DNA of 64,000 bases from Bacteroidales bacterium (lineage in GTDB: Bacteria; Bacteroidota; Bacteroidia; Bacteroidales; P3). The stretch is taken from the NCBI GenBank assembly GCA_017428115.1, contig JAFRRK010000097.1, positions 56,383 to 120,382 of the forward strand, written 5' to 3'. This document shows, piece by piece, positions 41,417 to 49,560 of this stretch. A program made the translations under genes and the position numbers. The notes under the pieces are model-generated. The model was given only the letters and a program-made list of their open reading frames with translations. It was not told where the DNA came from and did no database searches. How positions within the stretch are numbered: the first letter of the stretch is position 1; every line of letters starts with the position of its first letter.

Positions 41417-43131
41417 AACCAGACTACAAGAAGATACGAGACGCGGTATTCGCCTTATGCGAGAGGAACGCCAAAGAGGTGTCCCAGTTGTACGACGATG
41501 CCATTATGGAGATAGCCCAGGCGATGAAAGGGCTGGAGATAGACGAGAGCCAGCCGTTCAACTTCGATGATTACGGCTTGCAGGATAAGGTGGACGAGAT
41601 AATGGACCGTCTTGAAGCGTCTATCACCAATAAAGTGCGCGACGGTGTGGTGGCAGCTTACGGCATGTCGTATGCCAATCGTGAAGCACTCATCAAGTAT
41701 GCAGTCGGGGAACATGTCTCAGACAAGATAATGAAGCGGTTCCTGCCAAAGCTCAGAGCAGAGCAAGCCGCCAACGTCTTTATGAAGAATGTCCCCACAC
41801 CGTCGGGGAAGCTGTGGAACGGAGAGACATTGGCACTGATGACAAGTGCCGTTGAGGATGCCATCAAGCAGGGTATGTCGGCCAGCAAGATGGCGACACA
41901 GATAAAGAAGTACCTATTAGACCCAGACGACTGGCACAGACGTTTCCGATACAAGGTCGGGGAGGATGAAGAGGGGAACCCCGTCTATGGCCGCAAGTGG
42001 AAGAAACGAGAGTGGGACGAGACGACAAAGAGATACTACTGGGTGGACCATAAGCCGGGCGAACCGCACCCCGGCCACGTCGGTGGTTCTGGAGCATACC
42101 GCAGTAGCTATAAGAATGCCCTGCGATATGCCCGTACCACAACGAACATCGCCTACAGGACTGCCGATTACGACCAGTACCAAGAGCTGCCTTTCGTCAT
42201 CGGCATTGAGATTAAGCTGTCGAACAACCATCCTGCGCCCGACATCTGTGACGACCTTGCAGGGGTGTACCCAAAAGACTTCAAATGGACTGGATGGCAC
42301 CCCAACTGTCGGTGCTACCAAGTACCAGTACTTGCCAAGATGAAGGATGTTGCCAAGATGGTGGATGCCATCCTTGATGATGAAGACCCAGAGGGGGTAG
42401 AGTGCGAGGGTACCGTCACGGAACTGCCGGACAACTTCACCGCCTGGGCTGTCAAGAACAAGGACAGAATGGAAGAGGCCGCCGGGCATGGAACGCTGCC
42501 GTACTTCATACAAGACAATGAGCAATTGGTGTCACGAACACTCGCCCGTAAAGGCGTGCCCGACAAGGATGTTCACAGCATATTCACCTCTGCTACAAAT
42601 ACCAAAGAGTACCGCCAAATAATACTCAACAGGAAAGCAGAATATGAGAAATATCTGTCCAGCCCGGATTATATAGATGTGCTTTTCAACACACATAACG
42701 GAGGACTTACGGCAATTCATAAAGAGCATAATTTCGACCATATCAAGGGAGATTATGAAAAGAATGTGCTATCTGTAGGGTATCGCTCTGGACACTCGGT
42801 GGTTCTGCTGGGTGAAGGCGGAAAAGGAAAGGGTGTTTCATACGCTGACGGCATGTGGGACGGAAAGCCGTTTGAAATTGCTGGAGCCGAAACTGCAACA
42901 TCGAACAATATCAAGAAGGCCCTAAACCATTGTGCAAGCAAAAATGGTGTAAGGGTAGCGGTGGTGTATTTCCCCAACGTAATACCAAACATGCAGGAGA
43001 TACAGAGCGCGATACGCCGATACTACAGGCTGGTCAATACTAATGCAAACGGCACAACAGATTTTGATGTAATCTATTTTATGACAAAAGACGGAATTAT
43101 CCACGAGCATAGTAGGCACCAAAAGAAATAA
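41413..43131 (+). CDS. Minor head protein with C-terminal toxin-like domain
   Basis: A 572-residue protein with a GTG start overlapping the previous stop. Residues about 1-300 are an SPP1 gp7/Mu gpF-like head morphogenesis domain: ARTTTNIAYRTADYDQYQ, then DICDDLAGVYPKDFKWTGWHPNCRCYQVP. Residues about 430-572 form a separate domain resembling the stand-alone protein at 36428-36949 (shared KKxLxHxxSK, VAVxY, DGxIHxH elements) and contain DGKPFEIAGAE, a possible acidic catalytic site. Fusion of toxin-type nuclease domains to minor head proteins is known in phages; such a domain could be delivered with DNA. Whether it is cleaved off is not visible. Confidence 0.88.
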   Translation: MKPDYKKIRDAVFALCERNAKEVSQLYDDAIMEIAQAMKGLEIDESQPFNFDDYGLQDKVDEIMDRLEASITNKVRDGVVAAYGMSYANREALIKYAVGEHVSDKIMKRFLPKLRAEQAANVFMKNVPTPSGKLWNGETLALMTSAVEDAIKQGMSASKMATQIKKYLLDPDDWHRRFRYKVGEDEEGNPVYGRKWKKREWDETTKRYYWVDHKPGEPHPGHVGGSGAYRSSYKNALRYARTTTNIAYRTADYDQYQELPFVIGIEIKLSNNHPAPDICDDLAGVYPKDFKWTGWHPNCRCYQVPVLAKMKDVAKMVDAILDDEDPEGVECEGTVTELPDNFTAWAVKNKDRMEEAAGHGTLPYFIQDNEQLVSRTLARKGVPDKDVHSIFTSATNTKEYRQIILNRKAEYEKYLSSPDYIDVLFNTHNGGLTAIHKEHNFDHIKGDYEKNVLSVGYRSGHSVVLLGEGGKGKGVSYADGMWDGKPFEIAGAETATSNNIKKALNHCASKNGVRVAVVYFPNVIPNMQEIQSAIRRYYRLVNTNANGTTDFDVIYFMTKDGIIHEHSRHQKK

Positions 43132-43161
43132 AAACATAAAGGGGGCGGTTCTCCGTCCCCC
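43125..43161 (-). terminator. Terminator of small RNA 2
   Basis: In minus-strand sense GGGGG-A-CGG, AGAA loop, CCGCCCCC, followed by TTTATGTTTTTATTTC. The T-run exists only on the minus strand, so it terminates leftward transcription. It reaches the stop codon of the minor head gene. Confidence 0.75.
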
Positions 43162-43276
43162 TCCGTCGGCACCCCAGGCTCCCTTTCGGGTACACCCAAG
43201 GATTTTGTTGTCAGTTCAGCCCTTACGGACCCGAACCAGTATTATCAGATCCAAGCGAAACTTGTCTCTGTTTTTC
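43130..43276 (-). ncRNA. Structured small RNA 2, convergent to the minor head gene
   Basis: A leftward transcript of about 145 nt between a consensus promoter (43311-43282) and a one-directional terminator. In RNA sense: CTTG/CAAG stem at the 5' end, a GTTC-GG-GTCC-GTAA-GGGC-T-GAAC hairpin with a GNRA tetraloop (43211-43238), GGGT-GTA-CCC and CCC-GAAA-GGG alternatives (about 43179-43200), GGAT/ATCC closing the middle (43246-43253 with 43199-43203), then the terminator stem. No ORF. Lies behind the toxin-like C-terminus of the minor head gene, as small RNA 1 lies behind the related stand-alone gene. Confidence 0.72.
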
Positions 43277-43281
43277 AAGTG

Positions 43282-43311
43282 CAAAAATACAACTATTTTT
43301 TCATTCACCAA
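43282..43311 (-). promoter_or_regulatory. Promoter of small RNA 2
   Basis: Minus-strand TTG (43311-43309) and TATTTTTG (43289-43282), 22-nt offset, full consensus. No protein gene follows on this strand for the next 150 nt other than the RNA. Confidence 0.78.
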
Positions 43312-43397
43312 AATTTATTTTTTATTTCACTGATATTCTGTTGTATTTATGCGGTTGCTTTTTGTTATTTACTTGTTGTTTGTCGGTTGTTCTCTCG

Positions 43398-43613
43398 TTA
43401 TTTAGGGGTGATTACAGTGATGACACACTTGCTGTTGGCATAATGGTGTTTTGGGTCGATTTGGGTATTGCTCAGATACTCTGCGCTCACCCCTATGATA
43501 TCCTCACCGAACTCTTTGCTGATTGACGATTTCGAGCAAAAGTAGAAGTCGTTCTCCCCATCATGCTTGACGTGCAGGTGCACATGGTAAATCTTTCTTG
43601 GCGGCTTGTTCAT
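43398..43613 (-). CDS. Small phage protein
   Basis: A 71-residue protein (KIYHVHLHVKHDGENDFYFCSKSSIS...), His-rich N-terminus, end VITVITPK. Overlaps the preceding gene by 4 nt (ATGA) in the leftward late unit, which supports translation. The gap 43312-43397 downstream is AT-rich and holds no gene. No family recognised. Confidence 0.65.
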   Translation of the reverse strand: MNKPPRKIYHVHLHVKHDGENDFYFCSKSSISKEFGEDIIGVSAEYLSNTQIDPKHHYANSKCVITVITPK

Positions 43614-43810
43614 TTCAGTATTATCTTTGATTGTACGGTAATCGATGGGCGTTTCACGGAGCGGCTACGGAATCCAATCCGAGGCTCCTCCTCCGTATCG
43701 CCCCACACATGGATGTCCCCGATGCCAGTGCGCCGATAAAAGCGCATCATGGCATCGAAAACATCCTGTTCGAGCTGTCTCTTGGACTCTTCTATGCTCG
43801 TCTTATCCAT
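43610..43810 (-). CDS. Small phage protein
   Basis: A 66-residue protein (SKRQLEQDVFDAMMRFYRRTGIGDIHVWGD, basic end). Coupled by 4 nt to the next gene. No family recognised. Confidence 0.65.
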   Translation of the reverse strand: MDKTSIEESKRQLEQDVFDAMMRFYRRTGIGDIHVWGDTEEEPRIGFRSRSVKRPSITVQSKIILK

Positions 43811-43816
43811 GCCCGG

Positions 43817-44425
43817 CTACTTCTTGCCACCCTTACCGCCTTTTTTCTGCCCGCTCGTGGCTTTTTTCTGCGGCTGTGGGTTCTTTGTTGGCTCTTTGGT
43901 TTGAGGGGCTTCTGGGGTGGGTTCTGTGGCTTCTACGGGCTTTGAGTCGCCCTCTGAACCCTGCGCACCGTCTTCGGGGTCATCATCGGTGGATGTGGCA
44001 CCGTCTATGATGGCGGTGGCTTTCTCAATCATGGACTCCACGCGCTCCAGTGCATCCTTGTCGTTCTGTCCGTCGTAGAATGAACGAGCCTCATACAGGA
44101 GCTTCCGTTGCTCAATGGCAATTACCCTGTCGTCCATACCATGAATGTCGGCTCCGCTCACCGCGACAATGTGGCGCGTTATTGCGGACGGCAACTCATC
44201 GACGTTGGTAGGCGGCTGGAAAGCCACTTCCGTTCTGACTGGCTCGGTCGTGGGTGACTGTCCCCCATCTTGACTGACTGGTGCTGCATCTTGTGCCTCG
44301 CTTTCAAGCATGGCGATTTCCTGTTCGAGCTGGTGTTTCTCTACGAGGTAGGCATCAGCTCTGGTGTCCTTGTAATTCTGCTCGGCAATGGCGAGCTTTC
44401 TTCTCAGTTCTTTAATTTTTTCCAT
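43817..44425 (-). CDS. Coiled-coil phage protein with low-complexity tail
   Basis: A 202-residue protein: N-terminal coiled coil (about residues 1-45), a central ordered part (NVDELPSAITRHIVAVSGADIHGMDDRVIAIEQRKLLYEARSFYDG, here read in two stretches around the central HGMDDR), and a 60-residue Pro/Lys/Gln/Gly-rich tail. Part of the PcfJ/PcfK unit. Function unknown. Confidence 0.65.
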   Translation of the reverse strand: MEKIKELRRKLAIAEQNYKDTRADAYLVEKHQLEQEIAMLESEAQDAAPVSQDGGQSPTTEPVRTEVAFQPPTNVDELPSAITRHIVAVSGADIHGMDDRVIAIEQRKLLYEARSFYDGQNDKDALERVESMIEKATAIIDGATSTDDDPEDGAQGSEGDSKPVEATEPTPEAPQTKEPTKNPQPQKKATSGQKKGGKGGKK

Positions 44426-44455
44426 TGTGTGGTTTGATTTAAGTTAATATTGATG

Positions 44456-45778
44456 TTATACAGCCTTTCGGCGTGATTTCGTAGCTTTTACAAAGTCGTT
44501 TTTATGGCTTTCCAAGATATTGCATATTTCTTGGTATCGCTTTGGCACCTCGTTGCATACGCCCCTACACTGCTTGACATGGAAGTCTGAACGGTCAAGT
44601 TCGATGGTGGCAATTCTTGTGTTGCCAGACCTTGCGCTGAGAATTAGGCTTTCCTTACGCTTCCAGTAATTCTCGACGCAGTGGTGCATCGCCTCACCCT
44701 CCGCGACAAACTCCTTATAGTTCTGTAGCGGCTTGATGGTGATGTCGCCCGACACTATCACGATAGTGAGCAGCTTGGCATTATGCTTCTTGTACAGACG
44801 CTCATACTCCTTCTTCTTTGCCATTTCCTCGCGCTTTCGGGCTGCTTCCTGCGCACGACGCTTTTTCTGTAGTCTCTTGTAGAGCATGTCGTGCATCCCT
44901 TTCAAGTCGCCGGGCAGGACATATTTGGGTGACTTGATGTCAAGATTCAGCTGTTTGGTTATATCCAGCGTATCATACCACATCGTCACATCGTCTGGCC
45001 TATAATCATGCCTGATGAGCATCTTAATCTGTTCCCAGTATAGGCTTATCTTGTACGATTCAAGGTTGAACCAGATATCGAACCTCTTTGCCTTGGCCAG
45101 TGTCTCGTATTTGGGATTACCTATAAGCCGTCTGAACGTCTCCACTGGGAAATAGCTTTTCAGTTCCTTACAATAGCCGTTTCTCGTAATGATTGGCAGT
45201 ACCTTTTGTCGGGGATAGACAACCGTCGCGCCAAATTCGTAAAAATCGGTATTATACTTGATGGACATAGGCATGTCGTATCTGTATATGTCGCTGTAAC
45301 AGCTGCACAATCCGACGCGAGGGCGGGCAACGACAATAGTGCTTCGCCCCGGCATCTGGTATATCTGCGACACCTCCCCAATCCAATAGTCTGCTCCCGT
45401 GCCTGGCATAGTGGTCTGGAACACATAAAAATTTCGGACAATCTGAAACTCCCATGTCGTCGTGATGAGCTGGAAAGTCTCGCATATCTTCTTGCTCGCA
45501 CTACGTCTTGGTGAGAGTTTGACATCCAATTCCATGCCGCAATGTGGGCATATCACTTTGTCACCGACCGTGGAGAGAATTAGCGGTCCTGCGGAAGGCG
45601 ATGCCTTGAACGAGTGTCCGCACTCCAGACAGATATACTCGTCGCTATTCTTTTTCCGCACCAGCGCCTCGTGCTTGAAGCAATGGGAGAACGCGTACCT
45701 CTTCTGCGCATCTGTCAGAGGGGGCAGCGTCGGGTGAATCTCCATCGCCTTTCTTTCAAAAGCATTCCGTGGTCTCAT
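44456..45778 (-). CDS. PcfJ family protein
   Basis: A 440-residue protein. Two zinc-ribbon-type CxxC pairs in the N-terminal part (ICLECGHSF and VICPHCGMEL, about residues 47-85) and a C-terminal PcfJ segment (about 340-410: LQNYKEFVAEGEAMHHCVENYWKRKESLILSAR with IATIELD). PcfJ was described from the conjugative plasmid pCF10 and occurs in many phages; biochemical role unknown. It overlaps the PcfK-like gene by 4 nt. Confidence 0.88.
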   Translation of the reverse strand: MRPRNAFERKAMEIHPTLPPLTDAQKRYAFSHCFKHEALVRKKNSDEYICLECGHSFKASPSAGPLILSTVGDKVICPHCGMELDVKLSPRRSASKKICETFQLITTTWEFQIVRNFYVFQTTMPGTGADYWIGEVSQIYQMPGRSTIVVARPRVGLCSCYSDIYRYDMPMSIKYNTDFYEFGATVVYPRQKVLPIITRNGYCKELKSYFPVETFRRLIGNPKYETLAKAKRFDIWFNLESYKISLYWEQIKMLIRHDYRPDDVTMWYDTLDITKQLNLDIKSPKYVLPGDLKGMHDMLYKRLQKKRRAQEAARKREEMAKKKEYERLYKKHNAKLLTIVIVSGDITIKPLQNYKEFVAEGEAMHHCVENYWKRKESLILSARSGNTRIATIELDRSDFHVKQCRGVCNEVPKRYQEICNILESHKNDFVKATKSRRKAV

Positions 45779-46272
45779 TGCAGTAAATCGAATAAAGATG
45801 TTTGTGTACCAGCGTTGGCGGGTTGTTCTGCCGCCTCTGTCTTTCTTTTCTTCGGGGCATGGAGTTTCTGATATGCTTCCTCCTCCAGTCGTCTGATGGC
45901 GGCCTGTTTGGCCGCTGCCTTATCCTCTTCGGTTGGATTGTAGGTAGCACCATTGTGAGGGGCCGAGACACCATATTGTGCACCCCTCGGAAGTTGCTTA
46001 ATCACGATATTATCCTCGTCGTAGTAATGCACGGCGAGTCCGTAGGTCGTTGCGTCGTCCATGATAGACGTTGCGCTTTTGCACCTGTCGTACGCCTCAC
46101 CAACGAGGTATCGGCAACACTCCTTGATGCTCTTACCCTCCTTTGCGTAGGATTTTGCGAACAGCTCATCTTCTGCTGCTCTTTTGTCGAGGTAGGCCTT
46201 GATGGCGGCTTCAAATGGACTTAACTTCTGTGTCTGAGCCTTGGTCTGCTCTGTGTTCTGATTCTTTGCCAT
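45775..46272 (-). CDS. PcfK family protein
   Basis: A 165-residue protein matching PcfK: SPFEAAIKAYLDKRAAEDELFAKSYAKEGKSIKECCRYLVGEAYDR in the N-terminal half (seen as consecutive family blocks), ending in QTSLFDLLQ, a possible clamp-binding QxxLF-like end. Encoded directly upstream of PcfJ, as in plasmid and phage relatives. Function unknown. Its 5' end overlaps the next gene by 62 nt. Confidence 0.85.
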   Translation of the reverse strand: MAKNQNTEQTKAQTQKLSPFEAAIKAYLDKRAAEDELFAKSYAKEGKSIKECCRYLVGEAYDRCKSATSIMDDATTYGLAVHYYDEDNIVIKQLPRGAQYGVSAPHNGATYNPTEEDKAAAKQAAIRRLEEEAYQKLHAPKKRKTEAAEQPANAGTQTSLFDLLQ

Positions 46273-46723
46273 GTTCTATTCGATTTTTGATTGTTAGCTC
46301 TTTGTTTATTCCTGCCAGGCGCATAGCGTGTTGGAGCTGGTGAACGTTGAAAACCCGCATATCAAACGTGATACTCATTTCGGGAATATCCTTGTCATCA
46401 ACCGTTATTGTCAGATGATACCCTCCCGCCATCTTTTCTCTGACGGAAGTGCTGGTGTATAAGTATGTGCCGGATTGACCCACCTTAGAACTATGCTCGG
46501 ATAATCCAAGGCACCTTGAATGCACAAACCCGCTATTCTCCAGAATGTCGTCGGTGATAGGGATGGGTTGGAGCCTTTCTGGACTGGCGGGGAAAGTACC
46601 CTCCAATGCGTTGCATACCATGATATGTTCCTCTGACGGGCTAATATCACTTATCCGCCCGATGCGTACAGGTTCACCGTCATAGAGAACCCAGTCCCCA
46701 AGCATCAATTCTTCCGCTTTCAT
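46211..46723 (-). CDS. Phage protein, paralogue of the 15430-15819 gene product
   Basis: A 170-residue protein. LMLGDWV at the start, SPERLQPIPITDDILENSGF in the middle and VHQLQHAMRLAGINKELTI near the end correspond to the early-region gene product at 15430-15819. The first 60 residues look like a small beta domain. It overlaps the DUF4942 gene by 4 nt and PcfK by 62 nt. Function unknown. Confidence 0.75.
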   Translation of the reverse strand: MKAEELMLGDWVLYDGEPVRIGRISDISPSEEHIMVCNALEGTFPASPERLQPIPITDDILENSGFVHSRCLGLSEHSSKVGQSGTYLYTSTSVREKMAGGYHLTITVDDKDIPEMSITFDMRVFNVHQLQHAMRLAGINKELTIKNRIEHGKESEHRADQGSDTEVKSI

Positions 46724-48213
46724 TTCTTGCCTCCTTTCTTCACCTTGACGTTAGCGGGCAGCTCCCATCCCCTTACCTTGGCCACGGCAATATTGAATAA
46801 TGCCCAGTCGTCATCGTTCTGGAATTCGACGTGCATGGTGCCCTTCTTGAACCCCTTAATGCGAAAGAAAGTCCAGTCATACCACTGGCCCCACTCCATG
46901 TTCATCTGATACACGAATTCATACAGCGTCCGCATCTGGCACACATGCTCCTTGCCTTCCTCGTCACGCTCCTTCCACTGGTACGGCCTGCCGGTGAGGA
47001 AACACAATGCTTTGACAATATCGTCCATATCCACATTGCGACCTCTCCCGTAGCTGTTGAGCTTGACGGTGGGGTTGGTGTAGCCGTAACTATACCCCTC
47101 GCACATATAGGGCACGATGAACTTCTTGTTGACCATGTGGGCAGAATTGGTCTTCCACTTCTCCCCTACGACGGTATAGTTGTCATCGCTATACTTACAG
47201 ATGATGTCGAAGGCATCAAGCACGACATCCTGCATGATCTGTCCGCGAGTGCCGAAAATCATTTCCACCATCTTGTAGATATTCTTCATGGTGAACGGCA
47301 CCGAACACTGCTTCTCGACGAAGTTGTTGATTTTCTCCATTACGCTGCGCGTGACATAGGCATCGAGTTCGAACTTGGAGAAAATCCACCGCCAGGCGCG
47401 TTTCTGCAGCTCCTTTCTGAACACCTCCTTAGTCACGCTTCTGTGGGTGCTCCCAGATGTATCGAAAGCACCGAACTGGATGCGGAAAGTCCCGAACGTA
47501 TCTGTGAGTTTGTTAATCTCTTCGCCAGCAGAAAGGGCGGCATCAACGCGGCTCACTGCTGCAACGTATCGGTTGACGCAATCGCGGACGAAGTTGTACG
47601 TGATGATTCCGTTGCCCTGTGCTTCCGGCTCGTCAGCCTCGTCGGTGAAATAGCCGTCAAATTCGTTCTTTCCGTTTCCCGGCTTGTACAGGCGTATAAT
47701 ACCCACGTTCACCTCTGTCTGCCTCTCGGCATCCTTGAACACGTTGCCCAAATAGTCGGAGTGTCCGTAAAGCTCGATGAGGTTGGCTATTTCCTGTTCC
47801 TTCTTGCTGCTATAGCAGGTGGTTCTTCCGAGAAGCGAAGCGTTGCACAGAGTGATTATCGTACATCCGTCTGGAGTGATATCCCAAGCATAGAGGATAT
47901 GGTCCTCTTGTCTGGAGAAAGGAGGGTTCATAATTATCATGTCAATGTGGCTGACATCCTCGGACTGGAGTTGTAGAAAGTCGCTCCCAACGACTCTCAC
48001 ACCCTGCGCAGAGGCTCGCAGTTTGTCGTTAATCTCACACCCCAGCACCTCACGCGCATGGTGTTCATTAAGGTATTTCACTATGTTGCCAGAACCAAAG
48101 GACGGTTCCAGTACGACCTTGCCGGCGATGTCTTCCAAGCCGACCATTTGCTCAATGACTTCTACGGGCGTAGGGTAGAAGTCCCTGTTGAATAGATTTT
48201 GCCAATTATCCAT
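46720..48213 (-). CDS. DUF4942 protein with N-terminal methyltransferase
   Basis: A 497-residue protein starting at the ATG at 48213 (the upstream extension is shadow sequence). Residues about 1-190 are an N6-adenine-type methyltransferase: FYPTPVEVIEQM, VLEPSFGSGNIVKYL (motif I), and IIMNPPFS (motif IV NPPF). Residues about 210-490 are DUF4942. Such fusions occur in Bacteroidota phages and conjugative elements. It probably modifies DNA; specificity unknown. First large gene of the leftward late unit. Confidence 0.9.
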   Translation of the reverse strand: MDNWQNLFNRDFYPTPVEVIEQMVGLEDIAGKVVLEPSFGSGNIVKYLNEHHAREVLGCEINDKLRASAQGVRVVGSDFLQLQSEDVSHIDMIIMNPPFSRQEDHILYAWDITPDGCTIITLCNASLLGRTTCYSSKKEQEIANLIELYGHSDYLGNVFKDAERQTEVNVGIIRLYKPGNGKNEFDGYFTDEADEPEAQGNGIITYNFVRDCVNRYVAAVSRVDAALSAGEEINKLTDTFGTFRIQFGAFDTSGSTHRSVTKEVFRKELQKRAWRWIFSKFELDAYVTRSVMEKINNFVEKQCSVPFTMKNIYKMVEMIFGTRGQIMQDVVLDAFDIICKYSDDNYTVVGEKWKTNSAHMVNKKFIVPYMCEGYSYGYTNPTVKLNSYGRGRNVDMDDIVKALCFLTGRPYQWKERDEEGKEHVCQMRTLYEFVYQMNMEWGQWYDWTFFRIKGFKKGTMHVEFQNDDDWALFNIAVAKVRGWELPANVKVKKGGKK

Positions 48214-48238
48214 ATTCGATTTTGATTTTGTGTGTTGA

Positions 48239-48670
48239 TTACTTGCTGTAGTTTCTGCTGTCGCAGGTATTCGGGCGATTGTCGCTCCAGTCAATGGAGC
48301 CCATAGCCTTGGCGAGGGCAAGAAGCAGGCCCTCATACTCATCGTCCGTGAATCGGTCCTTGCTTGTAAGACTGTCGGCTGCCTGGCGTATCTCTTCGGT
48401 CGGTGCCTCGTTAATCAACCATAATACGGACGGGCGCACGGTGGAATATCCATCGCCGTACAGGTTGTAGTAGAACTCGCTCTCGTCTTCGTAGTCGTCA
48501 TCATTGAAAAAGCGGTACAATACGCGGTCAAACGCCCGCAGGCATTCACCGTTAAGCGAGTCGCACATCCCACTCATGGGGGCAAACTGCTCTCTCATTT
48601 TGTCAAGACTGCTTGATATTGACATGATTTCGTCGTAGGCAGTCATCTTTGTGTTGGTCTCATTGTTCAT
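48239..48670 (-). CDS. Acidic phage protein
   Basis: A 143-residue acidic protein; the ATG at 48670 is preferred to an upstream TTG. Contains a tyrosine-rich acidic centre (DDDYEDESEFYYNLYGDGYS). It is the first gene of the leftward unit running to 43398, with the control region at 48735-48882 upstream. Function unknown. Confidence 0.7.
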   Translation of the reverse strand: MNNETNTKMTAYDEIMSISSSLDKMREQFAPMSGMCDSLNGECLRAFDRVLYRFFNDDDYEDESEFYYNLYGDGYSTVRPSVLWLINEAPTEEIRQAADSLTSKDRFTDDEYEGLLLALAKAMGSIDWSDNRPNTCDSRNYSK

Positions 48671-48734
48671 TTTGTTTGAATTTTGATGTTTTGCTGTCAA
48701 AAATGTGATTAATTAGTGTTTGTGAAACACGTTG

Positions 48735-48742
48735 CAAAAATA
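48735..48742 (-). promoter_or_regulatory. -7 element of the leftward late unit
   Basis: TATTTTTG on the minus strand, about 65 nt upstream of the ATG at 48670. A TTG lies 24 nt upstream (48766-48764), inside the first dyad of this control region. Confidence 0.6.
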
Positions 48743-48761
48743 CAAACTTTTTTTCATTCGT

Positions 48762-48810
48762 ACCAAGAAAATTATTGGTTTTTACCGCGATTTACCAATA
48801 AATACCTTGG
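48762..48810. promoter_or_regulatory. Paired operator-like dyads, late control region 2
   Basis: ACCAAGAAAATTATTGG (48762-48778) and ACCAATAAATACCTTGG (48794-48810), each a CCAA-N8-TTGG dyad, 32 bp apart. Same motif, number and spacing as at 35671-35720, again between two divergent promoters. Confidence 0.75.
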
Positions 48811-48874
48811 TTATAGTGTTTTATTAAATGTAATTTTTTTTCGTGTCGATATAGCACGATACAGAAAAAATTCG

Positions 48875-48882
48875 TATCTTTG
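48875..48882 (+). promoter_or_regulatory. -7 element of the head-tail operon
   Basis: TATCTTTG 26 nt before the scaffold gene ATG. As at 35784 there is no TTG -33 but a TATAGCACGA element (48850-48859). Confidence 0.65.
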
Positions 48883-48907
48883 CCGCAAATTTTATAAAAA
48901 ATTGACC

Positions 48908-49546
48908 ATGAGTAAATTGTTTCAAACGGTGAAAGACAAATGCAAAGACATGGGTCTTTCTGAGAAGTTTCTTAAGGACATAACCGAAGCGCTCGGTGGT
49001 GGACTTATGGAGGATTCTACTGATGAGGAGTTCAATTCTGTCGTGGAGCAGATTGTCAACATTGCCAAGCATTCGCAAGGCGAGTTGACGCGGAAGTTCC
49101 AACAGAAAGACGATCCCAAAAAGACAAAGAACGCCAAACAGGAAGGCAAGGACGACGACCCCGACGACCCCAGTGGAGACGGGGACGGAAAGTCCGAGGT
49201 TGAAAAGGCCATCGAGAATCTCCGCAAGGAGTTTCGAGACGAGCTCAAAAGAGACCGAGAAGAGCGTACAGCGGAGAAGAAGCGCGAAGAGCGTACTGCC
49301 GCCATCAATGCTGCCATGGAAAAGTACAAAATCCCCGAAAAGCACCGTCGGTTCATTCAGAATGTGCCGGACGATGTAGAGGATGTTGACAAGTACATGA
49401 GCGAGTACGCGCAGGGAGTGGTCACAGAGAGCCTGCCCGATGGCGGTGATGGTCAGCGTAAGGTCCCGACGCAGAAAGAGACGGAAGAGACTGGCAAAGG
49501 CTGGTTCCGTCGTCTCACGGGCAAAAATGAACAACAAACTAACTAA
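48908..49546 (+). CDS. Probable scaffold protein
   Basis: A 212-residue, highly charged protein. Helical N-terminus (about residues 1-60), an acidic/basic low-complexity middle with coiled coil (KSEVEKAIENLRKEFRDELKRDREERTAEKKREE in blocks), and a short ordered C-terminus. Position directly before the decoration and major capsid genes and composition fit a phage scaffold. No sequence family recognised. Confidence 0.75.
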   Translation: MSKLFQTVKDKCKDMGLSEKFLKDITEALGGGLMEDSTDEEFNSVVEQIVNIAKHSQGELTRKFQQKDDPKKTKNAKQEGKDDDPDDPSGDGDGKSEVEKAIENLRKEFRDELKRDREERTAEKKREERTAAINAAMEKYKIPEKHRRFIQNVPDDVEDVDKYMSEYAQGVVTESLPDGGDGQRKVPTQKETEETGKGWFRRLTGKNEQQTN

Positions 49547-49560
49547 TCATCAACATCAAC

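Noticed and set aside
43211-43238. T-arm of a tRNA on the minus strand (GGTTCGGGTCC)
   Set aside because: The bases pair instead as a GTTC/GAAC hairpin with a GTAA tetraloop; no acceptor or anticodon arm is present.
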